Part shown: one piece after another, positions 1 to 8,805 of the stretch
Layout: every line of letters starts with the position of its first letter
How positions within the stretch are numbered: the first letter of the stretch is position 1
NCBI GenBank assembly: GCA_020342235.1
Contig: CP073212.1
Span: 868,001-932,000 of the forward strand
Length of the DNA: 64,000 nt
Direction: 5' to 3'
Source: Saccharomycopsis phalli
Lineage: Eukaryota; Ascomycota; Saccharomycetes; Ascoideales; Saccharomycopsidaceae
The notes under the pieces: model-generated
Told to the model about the DNA's origin: nothing
Database searches by the model: none
The model's input: the letters and a program-made list of their open reading frames with translations, nothing else
Program-made: the position numbers and the translations under genes

Positions 1-471
1 TTGCCGGGACAGCGCAAGAACCAAAAGCTCCAGCGAATCGTCCACATCCTCAGCTCAGACAACATCACCTCGTACAAATCCGAGCTCTTCAAGTCGTACT
101 TTGACCTCCAAAAGGACGGGTTTCTGGAATTGAAAAAGTTCCCGCGACTTGGTGAATGGGACAAGAACAGAAACTTGGACGACGACGATGATAAGGATAA
201 GGACAAGGGCTTGGAGATCCACATCGAAACCCCTGCTCCTGCCTCGATATACTTGGGTAACGGGAACAAGAAGACGTGTTTCATTAGCGGCAAGACCGCA
301 ATGTATTTTGAGCCCAAGTCCGGCATCCCGTATAGCAGCTCGGACGCTTATAAGATTATCGACAAGATTAAGCAGGGAGAGTACTCGTGGTGTGAGTTTG
401 GCAACGGAGGGGCATATGTGAGTCACCGGTATCTGACGCGACATGCCAAGGGGGTTCCCGAAGGGTTTTAA
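1..471 (+). CDS. SWC2: Swc2/Vps72-like SWR1 complex subunit, C-terminal part
   Basis: The left window edge cuts this frame; only the last ~156 codons are visible and the first codon seen (TTG) is not a real start. Residues ~92-155 read as a YL1 C-terminal domain: KTCFISGKTAMYFEPKSG, then GIPYSSSDAYKIID and a GEYSW segment. This is the order known from Vps72/YL1 proteins, which are histone H2A.Z-binding subunits of the SWR1 remodelling complex in the nucleus. An acidic Asp/Lys stretch at ~59-70 precedes it. Family assignment rests on this domain alone; the H2A.Z-binding N-terminal region would lie to the left. The tail HAKGVPEGF after the domain is short, as usual. The next gene is convergent (1703-2452, minus). 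Confidence 0.72.
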   Translation: MPGQRKNQKLQRIVHILSSDNITSYKSELFKSYFDLQKDGFLELKKFPRLGEWDKNRNLDDDDDKDKDKGLEIHIETPAPASIYLGNGNKKTCFISGKTAMYFEPKSGIPYSSSDAYKIIDKIKQGEYSWCEFGNGGAYVSHRYLTRHAKGVPEGF

Positions 472-679
472 AGAGAGTTGGAGTGTTTGATTGTTTGAGT
501 GTTTAAAGATCTGAGGTCATTGATGGTCAGAGTGGCAGAATGAGGATTTATGCTTATTGACTCCATTTGCAGAGCATTGATTATCATTTGTCAAGGATTG
601 GCTAGACTATTTGTTTTACAGAAATGAGATTCTTGGGTATAGTCAAGTGTATTTGGGTATTTACCATTTGTATGTAGTT

Positions 680-1000
680 ACATATGCAGTGGTCAATAAG
701 AGTGATGGTCAATAATTAGAGTAGTATTTAATAGTCGGAGTAATATTTAATAAACAGAATAATGGTCAATAATTAGAGTAGTAGTCAATATTGAGAGTGA
801 TGGTCAATATTTAGAGTGATGGTCAAGAACTAGAGTAATATTCAATAGTTAGAGTAGTAGTCAATAATTAGGGTGATGATCAATAGTCAGATAATCATAT
901 TGAATAGTCAATCTGACTATTGACTAGTCAATAATCAGAGTAATGATCAATAATCAGAGTAATGATCAATAATCAGAGGAGTAGTTAATAATCAGAGTGA
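680..1000. repeat. Degenerate ~18-bp tandem repeat
   Basis: Imperfect copies of units like GGTCAATAATTAGAGTAGT follow one another. The copies drift considerably, so this looks like an old minisatellite. It lies just 3' of the Swc2-like gene. Confidence 0.7.
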
Positions 1001-1137
1001 TAAACGTGAGCTTTACCTCACCAATCCATTCTTATTCAACTTTTACAATGTACTTGACTAGACCATTTTATTTCTACGAAAATGTTCCTCTTTCCCAGTA
1101 TAAAAGACAAAGCATGACAAAAAACAAAGAAAATAGT

Positions 1138-1290
1138 TTCAAGGAGAGCAATAAAGATCTTCACAATCATCAGAGGTCATGTGAAAGTGTAGTGTTATTG
1201 TGGAGAGGAAATGGACTTGGCTGGATCATTTCCTGGGAGCCAAACAGACGGTACATATGTTTCAGGGTAACCCCTTTTCTTCTCATCTAG
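1138..1290 (+). repeat. Dispersed repeat family A, copy 1
   Basis: Shares an ordered set of words with 33056-33205: GGAGAGCAATAAAGATCTT, then AGAGGTCATG, GAAATGGACTTGGCT and GAGCCAAACAGA. I estimate roughly three-quarters identity over ~140 bp by eye. A more diverged copy lies inverted at ~16690-16810. No coding or terminal structure identifies the class. Confidence 0.72.
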
Positions 1291-1307
1291 TAATAGTCAA
1301 TAATCAG

Positions 1308-1362
1308 TAAATAGCCAAGTAAATATTGGCCATTTCACCATCGTATCGTGGCTATTAAATCA
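1308..1362 (-). repeat. Dispersed repeat family C fragment
   Basis: Reads AAATAGCCAAGTAAATATT, then GCCATTTCACC and ATCGTGGCTATTA. This is the reverse complement of the family C core (TAACTAGGATACGAGTTGG followed by AAAATGGCTAAAAT). It sits next to the family A copy, as also seen at 16.7-17.0 kb. Confidence 0.5.
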
Positions 1363-1587
1363 CAATGACTTGTTTTCCTACTACGTCATGTAATTGTCGT
1401 CTATAACATATTTATCCAGTACAATAAACCAATCTAATGTAGCTGTAGCTTTGAAATGGAATGTCAGTTGGCAGATTGTAGATGGATCAATCACAAGTTG
1501 ATGTGTTTTATACACAATATTCATGGCTTAGATTCACTCAATAGCCAGTGATTGGGAGCCTAGCGTAATGAATATTGTTTGACACTT

Positions 1588-1695
1588 TTAACATCACATA
1601 TCACATCACACATCAGATGTCATATTATCAGCATGTCACATCACATCACATTCGATATCATATATCACCATGTCACATCACATCACACACATCTT
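1588..1695. repeat. TCACA-rich simple repeat
   Basis: Runs of ACATCACATCACA-type units with ATATCA interruptions immediately past the 3' end of the SPP381-like gene. Confidence 0.65.
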
Positions 1696-1702
1696 CACGT
1701 CT

Positions 1703-2452
1703 CTACAATTCTCTGACACCCTTTTTGACCCTCTCCAAACGAATATTCTCCCGCTCCTCAAACTCCTCCTGCTGCTTCTCAAGAACTTCCCTCTCCTGCT
1801 TTAACCGTCCCAACTCTCTTATCCGCCATTGCTTCTCCTCAAGAACCACATCCACATTATCCGTGTCGTCAATTCCCCCCAAATCTTCCTCGTTATTTTC
1901 CCGAAGAATCCGCTTTGCCTCGGCCTCTGACTTGATGATGTTTTCTATATACCCAATGGCTTGTTGCTTGGTGTTTTGTTGGACGGTCTTTGGTGCTGGG
2001 TTTTTGGTTTTGGTTTTGACAAACGTTAGTCGTTGAATTGTTCCCGAATCTGATTCGGAGGAGTCTGAATTTGAGTCAGAGTCAGAGTCAGAATCTGAAT
2101 TTGAGTCAGAATCTGACTTTGAATCTTCCTCTTCTTCTTCTTCCTCTTCTTCTTCTTCCTCTTTCTTCTTCTTCTTCTTCTTCTTCTTCTCTTCCTCCTT
2201 TTCTTCTTTCCCCTCCCTCTTTATCGTCTTAAATCTAGATACATCTCTTACCGAAGTCTGTTTGGGCGTTTTATCCACAACTGTTTCTTCTTCAGATGAA
2301 TACTCAGACGAACTCTCACTATCTTGTTGCTTTGTAAAATGACGCTTCATGATGATCCGTTTACTTGGTACATTTACTTGCGGATCCACCAGCACGGTAC
2401 ACCAACTATAACCAGGGATCATAACCAATTTACGGCGGTAGTTTATAGCCAT
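1703..2452 (-). CDS. SPP381: Spp381/MFAP1-like spliceosomal protein
   Basis: A 249-residue, highly charged protein. The N-terminal part has a Ser/Glu patch (~45-56), a Lys run followed by a Glu run (~88-108), then Asp-Ser repeats (~110-140). The C-terminal third carries the diagnostic MFAP1-type pattern: RLTFVKTKTKN near the middle, then EKQWRIRELGRLKQERE, the WKxRELxRIKRDRE signature of this family. MFAP1 and its yeast counterpart Spp381 belong to the tri-snRNP/B complex of the spliceosome in the nucleus. It is shorter than human MFAP1 and ends soon after the signature, as Spp381-type proteins do. The start ATG sits in CGCCATGG; a downstream ATG (MKRHFTKQQ, at 2350) is an alternative. The symbol is inferred from the family. 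Confidence 0.66.
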   Translation of the reverse strand: MAINYRRKLVMIPGYSWCTVLVDPQVNVPSKRIIMKRHFTKQQDSESSSEYSSEEETVVDKTPKQTSVRDVSRFKTIKREGKEEKEEEKKKKKKKKKEEEEEEEEEEEEDSKSDSDSNSDSDSDSDSNSDSSESDSGTIQRLTFVKTKTKNPAPKTVQQNTKQQAIGYIENIIKSEAEAKRILRENNEEDLGGIDDTDNVDVVLEEKQWRIRELGRLKQEREVLEKQQEEFEERENIRLERVKKGVREL

Positions 2453-2516
2453 GGCGTTATAATTGGATTGATAGTTTGGATTGATTTTGAATATTGGTGT
2501 TGCGTTATTGATTAAG

Positions 2517-2710
2517 TAATTGATAATAGATAATAGATAATAGATAATAGATAATTAGATAATCAGATAATCAGATAATCAGATAATCAGATATAATCAG
2601 ACAAGATATAATCAGATATTTAGATAATTAGATAATCAGATATTTAGATATAATCAGACGCAAGATATAATTAGACAAGATATATTCAGATATTCAGATA
2701 TCAAACATCA
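2517..2710. repeat. AT-rich GATAAT/CAGATAAT repeat
   Basis: Short tandem units (GATAATA, then CAGATAAT, then AGATATAAT variants) fill the shared upstream region of the divergent SPP381-like and COQ3 genes. Apart from this, 2711-2911 is a plain AT-rich leader. Confidence 0.75.
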
Positions 2711-2911
2711 GACATCAGATAATACTATAGGCTAGAACAAGGCTATACAATCAATAATCCAGAAACATCAATCAATACATCCAGGATATCAGGATAATAC
2801 ATCCATAACAATAGAACAAACTACAGACTACAATACTTATAATCAGGATAGTCAAGTTAATACTTCACTCAAGATACACCACTCAAGATACTTCACTCAA
2901 GAAAACACCTC

Positions 2912-3838
2912 ATGTCATTCACAAAATCCTTTAGAACCATTGGCCCCAGTCTTCGTCCCAGACACCCGGGAAAACTCACCCCACTCCGTCACCACTCTTC
3001 TCAAACTGAAACCATCCACTTCAACAAATTGGCCGAATCATGGTGGGACTTGAACGGACCGCAACGAATCCTCCACAAGATGAATCTTGTGCGCATGGAC
3101 TTTATCAGAAAGACTCTCCGAGACAGAATCCCGCTCAACGACGCAAACACCCCCGACAAGTCACAGGACATTTACGTTCCCGGATTCAGCTTGGATCTCT
3201 TGCCCAAAAGCATCACCGAGCAAATTGTCCAGGATCAAACCACGAAGCTCGATGAGGAGTACCGGAAACTACGATTAAAGTGCTTGGACATTGGCTGTGG
3301 AGGAGGCATTTTGAGCGAGTCGTTGGCCCGATTGAGCATTGTGGAGTCGGTCAAGGGACTTGATTTGGCAGATCAAGTGCTCAAAGTGGCGAAGCAGCAC
3401 AAGAAATTGGACGCAGACGTTGACAAGAAAATCACCTATCATCTCCAGCCGGTGGAAAGTCTTGAGGATAATGAGACGTTTGACGTGGTGACGATGTTTG
3501 AGATCTTGGAGCATGTCGACAATCCACAAGAGGTGCTTCTAGCAGCGTTGGGCCATGTGAACAAGGGAGGCGTGCTCTTTCTCTCGACAATTAACCAGGA
3601 CTTTGTCAGCTGGTTCACTACGATTTTCCTTGGCGAATATCTCCTCAAGATCGTGCCAGTGGGAACACATACGTTGGACAAGTATATCAACTACTCGGAC
3701 ATGAAGAGCACGGTGGACTATAGCGAGAAGTTCCAAGTGATTAGCAGTTGTGGAGGACTGTACTTGCCATTTTATGGGTGGTATCTCCACCAATATCCAG
3801 GGGTGGGGAACTACTTTATGGCGATTGCCCGAAAATAG
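2912..3838 (+). CDS. COQ3: Ubiquinone biosynthesis O-methyltransferase Coq3
   Basis: 308 residues. It carries out the S-adenosylmethionine-dependent O-methylations of the ubiquinone ring in the mitochondrial CoQ synthome. The basic, Ser/Thr-rich N-terminus (MSFTKSFRTIGPSLRPRH) looks like a mitochondrial presequence. The family opening FNKLAESWWDLNGP (~residues 38-51) leads to SAM motif I LDIGCGGG (~126-133). Then come FDVVTMFEILEHVDNP and GGVLFLSTINQ, which match the UbiG/Coq3 post-I and motif II/III regions. Length agrees with fungal Coq3. It is preceded by an AT-rich repeat and followed by RPL27 in the same direction, ~125 bp on. Confidence 0.93.
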   Translation: MSFTKSFRTIGPSLRPRHPGKLTPLRHHSSQTETIHFNKLAESWWDLNGPQRILHKMNLVRMDFIRKTLRDRIPLNDANTPDKSQDIYVPGFSLDLLPKSITEQIVQDQTTKLDEEYRKLRLKCLDIGCGGGILSESLARLSIVESVKGLDLADQVLKVAKQHKKLDADVDKKITYHLQPVESLEDNETFDVVTMFEILEHVDNPQEVLLAALGHVNKGGVLFLSTINQDFVSWFTTIFLGEYLLKIVPVGTHTLDKYINYSDMKSTVDYSEKFQVISSCGGLYLPFYGWYLHQYPGVGNYFMAIARK

Positions 3839-3962
3839 ACCCGATGAAATACACGTGATTTATGTATGACTTGCACATGACGTAGAATGACGATGCGTGA
3901 CCTGTTTTTCAGGCTGAAGTTGGGAGAAAATTGAAAATTATTTGTAAAGTTAATCAATAATA

Positions 3963-4662
3963 ATGGCTAAATTCATCAAGTCTGGTAAAGTTGGTAAGTA
4001 AAATTGTGAATATGGGATATAATTGAGAGTGGATGTATTAGGAAAGAAGCTTGAGATCTTGGAGTTGTAATTGGAGTGCAAGAGAAGTGGTAATATTGAA
4101 CCAAGTGACAAGAACCAACGAGAACATTAGAAGCAAGAACATAAGAAGCAAAAATATACAAGAAGGAAGAATATACAAGAACCAAGTACATAAAAGAACC
4201 AAAAGCATACAAGAACCAAGAACATACATCATCTGAACCATCCACCACTCGTAATCCCTCCTTACATCATTTCTAACATTAGCTATTGTCGTTCGTGGAC
4301 GTTACGCCGGTAGAAAGGTTGTCATTGTCAAGCCACACGACGAGGGTACCAAATCGCACCCATTTCCACACGCCATAGTCGCTGGTATCGACAGATACCC
4401 ACTCAAGGTGAACAAGGCACATGGAGCCAAGAAGGTGGCCAAGAGAACCAAGATCAAGCCATTTGTCAAGGTTGTGAACTACAACCACTTGTTTCCAACC
4501 AGATACACTTTGGATGTTGAGAATATCAAGTCTGCTGTGACCTTGGATGCTCTTGCTGAGCCAACACAAAGATCCGAGGCCAGAAAGGTTGTCAAGAAGG
4601 CGTTTGAGGAGAGACACCATGCAGGGAAGAACAAGTGGTTTTTCACGAAATTGAATTTCTAA
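3963..4662 (+). CDS. RPL27: 60S ribosomal protein L27 (eL27), two exons
   Basis: Exon 1 (3963-3993) encodes [10 protein letters not shown]. Exon 2 (4283-4662) starts by completing the Ala codon and continues [20 protein letters not shown] through to [13 protein letters not shown]. Joined, this gives 136 residues, the same length as Saccharomyces Rpl27 and nearly identical in these blocks. It is a structural protein of the large cytosolic ribosomal subunit. The intron follows codon 10, plus one base, close to the 5' end as is usual in yeast ribosomal protein genes. Upstream (3840-3960) there is a CACGTG at 3852-3857 and TGACGTAG, plausible regulatory sites. Confidence 0.96.
3994..4282 (+). other. 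Spliceosomal intron of RPL27
   Basis: 289-bp intron with 5' splice site GTAAGT and 3' end CTAACATTAG. The branchpoint-like CTAAC lies only three bases before the AG. This close spacing is known from Yarrowia and relatives. The boundaries are fixed by conservation of the flanking protein. Confidence 0.92.
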
Positions 4663-5082
4663 GCGATGTATTTTAATGTGTTGTTATGGCAATGAAATAT
4701 AATTGTAATAGCATGGTAGTTGTGTAGGTGGGAGGTGAGACGAGTTGGTATTGGAGGTGTCTGTATGAGTTGTTATTTCATTGACTAAGATATTCATTGA
4801 CTATTATTTCATTGACTTTGACTTTATTTTCATTGGAATATTGATTCATCTTGCTTCATTATTATCATTTACATCTTGTCTCAGCACTCGGCAGTTTAAC
4901 CAACCCGAAATTCTATACTGTAATCGTCTTGTAGAGTCACGAGCTAATTGTACCATTTAGTCTAGATGCGTTCCATCTGTTGGTAGCTTGCATGTGTATT
5001 GGTACTTTGCAATATCGTCAAGATGGCAATTTTCAATTTGCGTATGTACATGTGTTGTATTTTCAATATTATTTTCAATATC

Positions 5083-5131
5083 TCAATATTATCTCAATAT
5101 TATCTCAATATTATCTCAATATTATCTCAAT
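5083..5131. repeat. 11-bp tandem repeat (TCAATATTATC)
   Basis: Four to five near-perfect copies in a row. Confidence 0.75.
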
Positions 5132-5219
5132 GCCCAACATTAAAGTCGTACATGTTCCTGGTTGTTCTGTATGGAGCTATATTCGTCAAAAATGGCCGAC
5201 AAGTTAATTGTACAATGTA

Positions 5220-5345
5220 CATTCCCTTTTTTCATTTCCCTTGGCCTTGTTCTTACTTTCCCTTTGCCTTTTTTCATTTCCCATTTCCCTTTTTTATTTC
5301 CCTTTTTTATTTCCCTTTTTTCCCTTTTCTTACTTCCCTTTCCCT
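5220..5345. repeat. Polypyrimidine tract (CCCTTTTT-type)
   Basis: Strand-asymmetric C/T run on the plus strand made of TTTCCCTTTT-like units. It creates artificial Phe/Pro/Ser-rich open frames in all three plus-strand frames. Confidence 0.8.
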
Positions 5346-5689
5346 TACATCTTCACTCACATACCATTTGACTCTGTCAATAGACAATACTCCCCAATAC
5401 GCCCGATGCTTAATCAAAAATTCCTACAATCCCAATCAAATCAACTTTGTCTGATCGTATCAAGTGCTCTGTAATTAAAAGATTCAACTTCTCAACTCCA
5501 TGCCCAATCTTCTGTCCAAGGCAATCTGCCAAGTCCATTTCCTCTTACAGAAACAAGTCTTCAAGTAAAATAACCTACCATACAACAGAATACCGTGCTA
5601 GTACCTGAGGTAAAAGCTCATAGTCTGCCCCATACAAACTTCCAGTACACTACTCAATCCCGCCTGGTGTTTTTCTACCCATTTGGAGA

Positions 5690-5880
5690 GTTTTCTTGAC
5701 CACTACATACCAGCACCGTCCTTCGTCCTAGACGGTAAGGTATAAATCTCCTCTGGGAGCCTAGTATATCTATAGTCTTGAATAAAATAATACTAATACA
5801 AAAGTATAAATAGCCAAACTTTGAATAGTAAGCGATTCTAGCCATTTTACCAAACATGTCCTAGTTACTACATTACACTC
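5690..5880 (-). repeat. Composite dispersed repeat, families B and C
   Basis: The B part reads GAGTTTTCTT ... ACTACATA ... CAGCACCGTC, then GTATAAATCTCCTCTGGGAG and CTAGTATA. It matches 48095-48215 and, more weakly, 28005-28095. The C part follows at once: TATAAATAGCCAAACTTTG, then CTAGCCATTTTACCAAACAT and GTCCTAGTTACTA. The same B-next-to-C arrangement recurs at the other two loci. It may be the remains of a terminal repeat or of a non-autonomous element; no ends are clear. Confidence 0.62.
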
Positions 5881-5904
5881 TTGAGTTGCTTCTAATGGCA
5901 AATG

Positions 5905-5968
5905 TCCTGGGTGAAATATATCTGTCAAATACATTTCCAGAGACTATATAGCTCAATACAAGAAGAAA
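5905..5968 (+). mobile_element. Diverged LINE 3' tail
   Basis: GTGAAATATATCTGTCAAAT followed by CCAGAGACTATATAGCTCA and ATACAAGAA matches the end of the LINE at 22140-22200 with many changes. No coding part is attached. Confidence 0.55.
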
Positions 5969-6735
5969 AATTATCAACTCGTATATATCTTCAAGCGAGA
6001 GCTCTTGGAATCAGTCATTACACATTGCCCACGAATAAACAGAAGCACCAAATTAATAATTCAATCGAGAAAGCTACGCTAAAACTGGTACAAATTGAAA
6101 CTCCGTATCCCGTCTTTTCAAAGTCGTTGATATTGATATAGACTATTGTACTTTCCGTACTACAGGCTATGAATTTCTGTCCAAAGGTTGTGTTTCCTTC
6201 TATTACAATTATATTCTAGTGACGGTGCTCCAATGGGACATGTACAGTCGTCTCATCAAGCACATTGGAATTGAAGCAAATGAAATTACATTTGACTAAT
6301 CTTCTGACGTGGAACGTCACACTTGGAGGTGTACGGTCATGTTTTGGACAATAACTCGAGTGGAGTCTGGGTATGATCTCCTTTACTGGCGTCTGTGAAA
6401 TCAATCAAAACCTCATTCTAATCCTAGCAATCCAGGATAATCAAAAACAGCAATTAAACGTCTCATGCTCGACATGCAATGCTATATAACACCGTGTGCA
6501 CAGCTCAAAGCCACGGATTGGAATTTAAATCGCATTTCCACATTTGTCAATAACCGAGAATCTTACTTAGTTGTCCCCATTTGAAGGGCAATGGATGGCA
6601 AGCAATCTTGACCATGGATTGGAACTTGTGGCACACAGTGGATATTTGAATTGGTCAACTGGGAATTGTATTTAGTATAATCAGCGAGATGATTAAACGG
6701 ACACTTTATAACATAGTCCACAAGATAATCACAAG

Positions 6736-6786
6736 GTATCACAAGGTATCACAAGATATCACAAGATATCACAAGATAACCATGTC
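6736..6786. repeat. Tandem TATCACAAGG repeat
   Basis: Five copies of a 10-11-bp unit, TATCACAAGG or TATCACAAGA. Confidence 0.75.
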
Positions 6787-7899
6787 CAATCACAGCCAGC
6801 ATTGTAATGAACCTCGCCTGTCACGCTAAAGTGAATTCTCCGTTGCGCTAAATTGCAATCCGTCACTGTAGACTCACGCTAAAATTTGCAAAAATGTTCC
6901 GAGGGAATTGAGTGTTTGCGACCTCAACTCTCCATACAGCACACCCCACCAATAAAACCGACTCTTGGGATAACCAAACCAGCCATTAAATATCGGGGCA
7001 CCACCAGGAGCATAAAGAAAAAATGGGACAATAACTAAAAGTGTTCGGAATATGCAGTGTTGTGGAAGCACATTAGCAGGCTGGTGAAGCTGGACGGAGG
7101 AGCAAGAGCATTGGGCTACAAAGTACACAATAGTAAATAGCAGTGCCTTAGTGGGACGTCTTAGGGCATTTTAGTTTCTAGAAGACGTGATGGTGCTTTA
7201 AATTGACAAAGGATTGGAGTAATCTTGTAGACTATTTCGGAGCTAAATTTTTCACAGGTTGCAGTGTACTCACCCAACGTTGCACTAAAGAAAACAAGCA
7301 AGTTGATGAAATGGACGCTGGGGAGTTGAGTGGGATGGCCAGGGGATGATTCTCCGAGGAAATGGACCGGAAATGACGGGAGAAACAAGTGGTGCCATGT
7401 GAGTCGGGAGCGAAAGCCAAGAGTAGGATGATCGGGTTGTATCGAGGCGAAATGGCTGGGAGTCGGCAGCGAGAAGCAAGCATCGGTAAGATGATCACAT
7501 TGGAGAAGCACAGTGCGGCACAAATCAGATGTTCACTTGCGGAGATGAAATGTCATTACCCATTAGTACAAGAAGGACTCGAGGAGCACTTCTGACCGTT
7601 GAATATAAAAAAGTAAACGGCAAGCCAAGAACGAAGCGGTTTGCACGTGGTATTGAGATATTGTGATTGGATATTGCAGATATTGAGATATTGAGTGACG
7701 ACAGACTCAGATTTCTGTGGGAGATTGGTGTACTGTGAGGTTAAATAACAAGGTATTTGCGATAGGAAGGCCACGCTGGAACGATTTTGTATACATTGAA
7801 CGATTTTGTATACATTTGTTGGCTGGTACCAGGCACGGTGAATTGGGTGACTAGTAATTGTGAGTTGAAATTGTTGGATACGAGTGAGTGGTGCAGTGA

Positions 7900-8110
7900 T
7901 TGATTGACTGAGTGACTAATATATTGATTGACTGATATATTGATTGACTGATATATTGATTGACTGATATATTGATATATTGATATCGTGATTGATATAG
8001 TGATCTTGATATCGTGATTGATATCGTGATTGATATAGTGATTGATATAGTGATATTGATATCGTGATTGATATAGTGTCGTGATATAGTGATTGATATA
8101 GTGACAGTGA
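7900..8110. repeat. GATATATTGATTGACT-type minisatellite
   Basis: First GATTGACTGATATATT units, then degenerate ATTGATATAGTG and ATTGATATCGTG units. Lies ~0.7 kb upstream of the RasGAP gene. Confidence 0.78.
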
Positions 8111-8565
8111 CTGAGTGTTGTGATATAGTGTTGAGATTGAGATTGGTGATTTCTTGGGATTATCGATCTAGGATTGTTTGATATTGGATAGAGTGTTGAC
8201 GTTGACAGATTGACAGGTTGACAGGTGTGTCATTGATTGAGATAGACTATCGAGTGAACTATTGACGAGCAAGGTAAATATCAAGTACAAGGTAAATATC
8301 AAGTTCAAGCATCAACGCATTGAGTACTGTCTAAGCATCAACGCATTGAGTACTGTCCAAGCACATTTACCAATTACATTTACCAAGCATACAAGATAGA
8401 ACTTCAAGTTGTTGAAGATTGAATAGAGGTTGAAAGTTGGTAAGTTAGAAGTTGGCGATAAAGATTGAACGTTGGAAGTTGGTGATATAAAGATAGGAAG
8501 TTAAAAGTTAGTGAATATTGGAAGTTAACAAGTCGGTGAAATTAAAGTTGGTGAAATTGCAAGTT

Positions 8566-8745
8566 ATTGAGTGATTATTGTTATTGAGTGATTATTGTTA
8601 TTGAGTGATTATTGTTATTGAGTGATTATTGTTATTGAGTGATTATTGTTATTGAGTGATTATTGTTATTGAGTGATTGTTGAGTGATTATTGTTATTGA
8701 GAGATTGTTGAGTGATTATTGTTATTGAGAGATTGTTGAGTGATA
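8566..8745. repeat. 17-bp minisatellite before the RasGAP gene
   Basis: About nine copies of TGATTATTGTTATTGAG, the later ones slightly altered. The array ends ~60 bp before the preferred start codon, so it lies in the promoter or 5' leader. An in-frame upstream ATG at 8740 is inside this repeat. Confidence 0.85.
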
Positions 8746-8805
8746 TTGAGTGATTATTCAGTATTATTAGCAACTAATTTATTTGCCATCCATACATTGC
8801 TCACC

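Larger units (their letters stand above)
472..1702. other. Intergenic, repeat-filled, no gene seen
   Basis: AT-rich gap between two convergent genes. It holds a degenerate ~18-bp tandem repeat (~680-1000), a family A dispersed repeat (1138-1290), a family C fragment (~1308-1362) and a TCACA-rich simple repeat (~1588-1695). The longest open frame (997-1290) runs through the family A repeat and is not credible as a gene. Confidence 0.7.
4663..8805. other. Gene-poor 4.1-kb region of relic repeats
   Basis: No recognisable gene. It contains an 11-bp tandem repeat (~5083-5131), a C/T-rich tract (~5220-5345), a composite family B + C repeat (~5690-5880), a LINE 3' tail (~5905-5968), a 10-11-bp repeat (~6736-6786) and two large minisatellites (~7900-8110 and 8566-8745). 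Around 6870-7600 the base composition is less AT-rich and short open frames exist on both strands; one on the minus strand (~6874-7158) would be rich in aromatic residues (a GGAPIFNGWFGYPKSRFYWW stretch), but it has no ATG and no family match I recognise. Confidence 0.6.

Noticed and set aside
997-1290. 97-codon frame
   Set aside because: It crosses a dispersed repeat (family A) whose other copies are not open in the same frame.
4980-5474. Frames of up to 151 codons rich in Phe, Pro and Ser
   Set aside because: They are produced by the ATTATC array and the C/T tract, with no conserved feature.
6874-7158. Aromatic-rich membrane-like frame (GGAPIFNGWFGYP)
   Set aside because: No ATG, no recognisable family, and neighbouring DNA is relic-rich. 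Kept only as a remark.
8740-8805. Upstream in-frame ATG adding 22 residues to the RasGAP protein
   Set aside because: It lies in the minisatellite-derived leader, and the ATG at 8806 has a better context and begins the GC-rich coding style.
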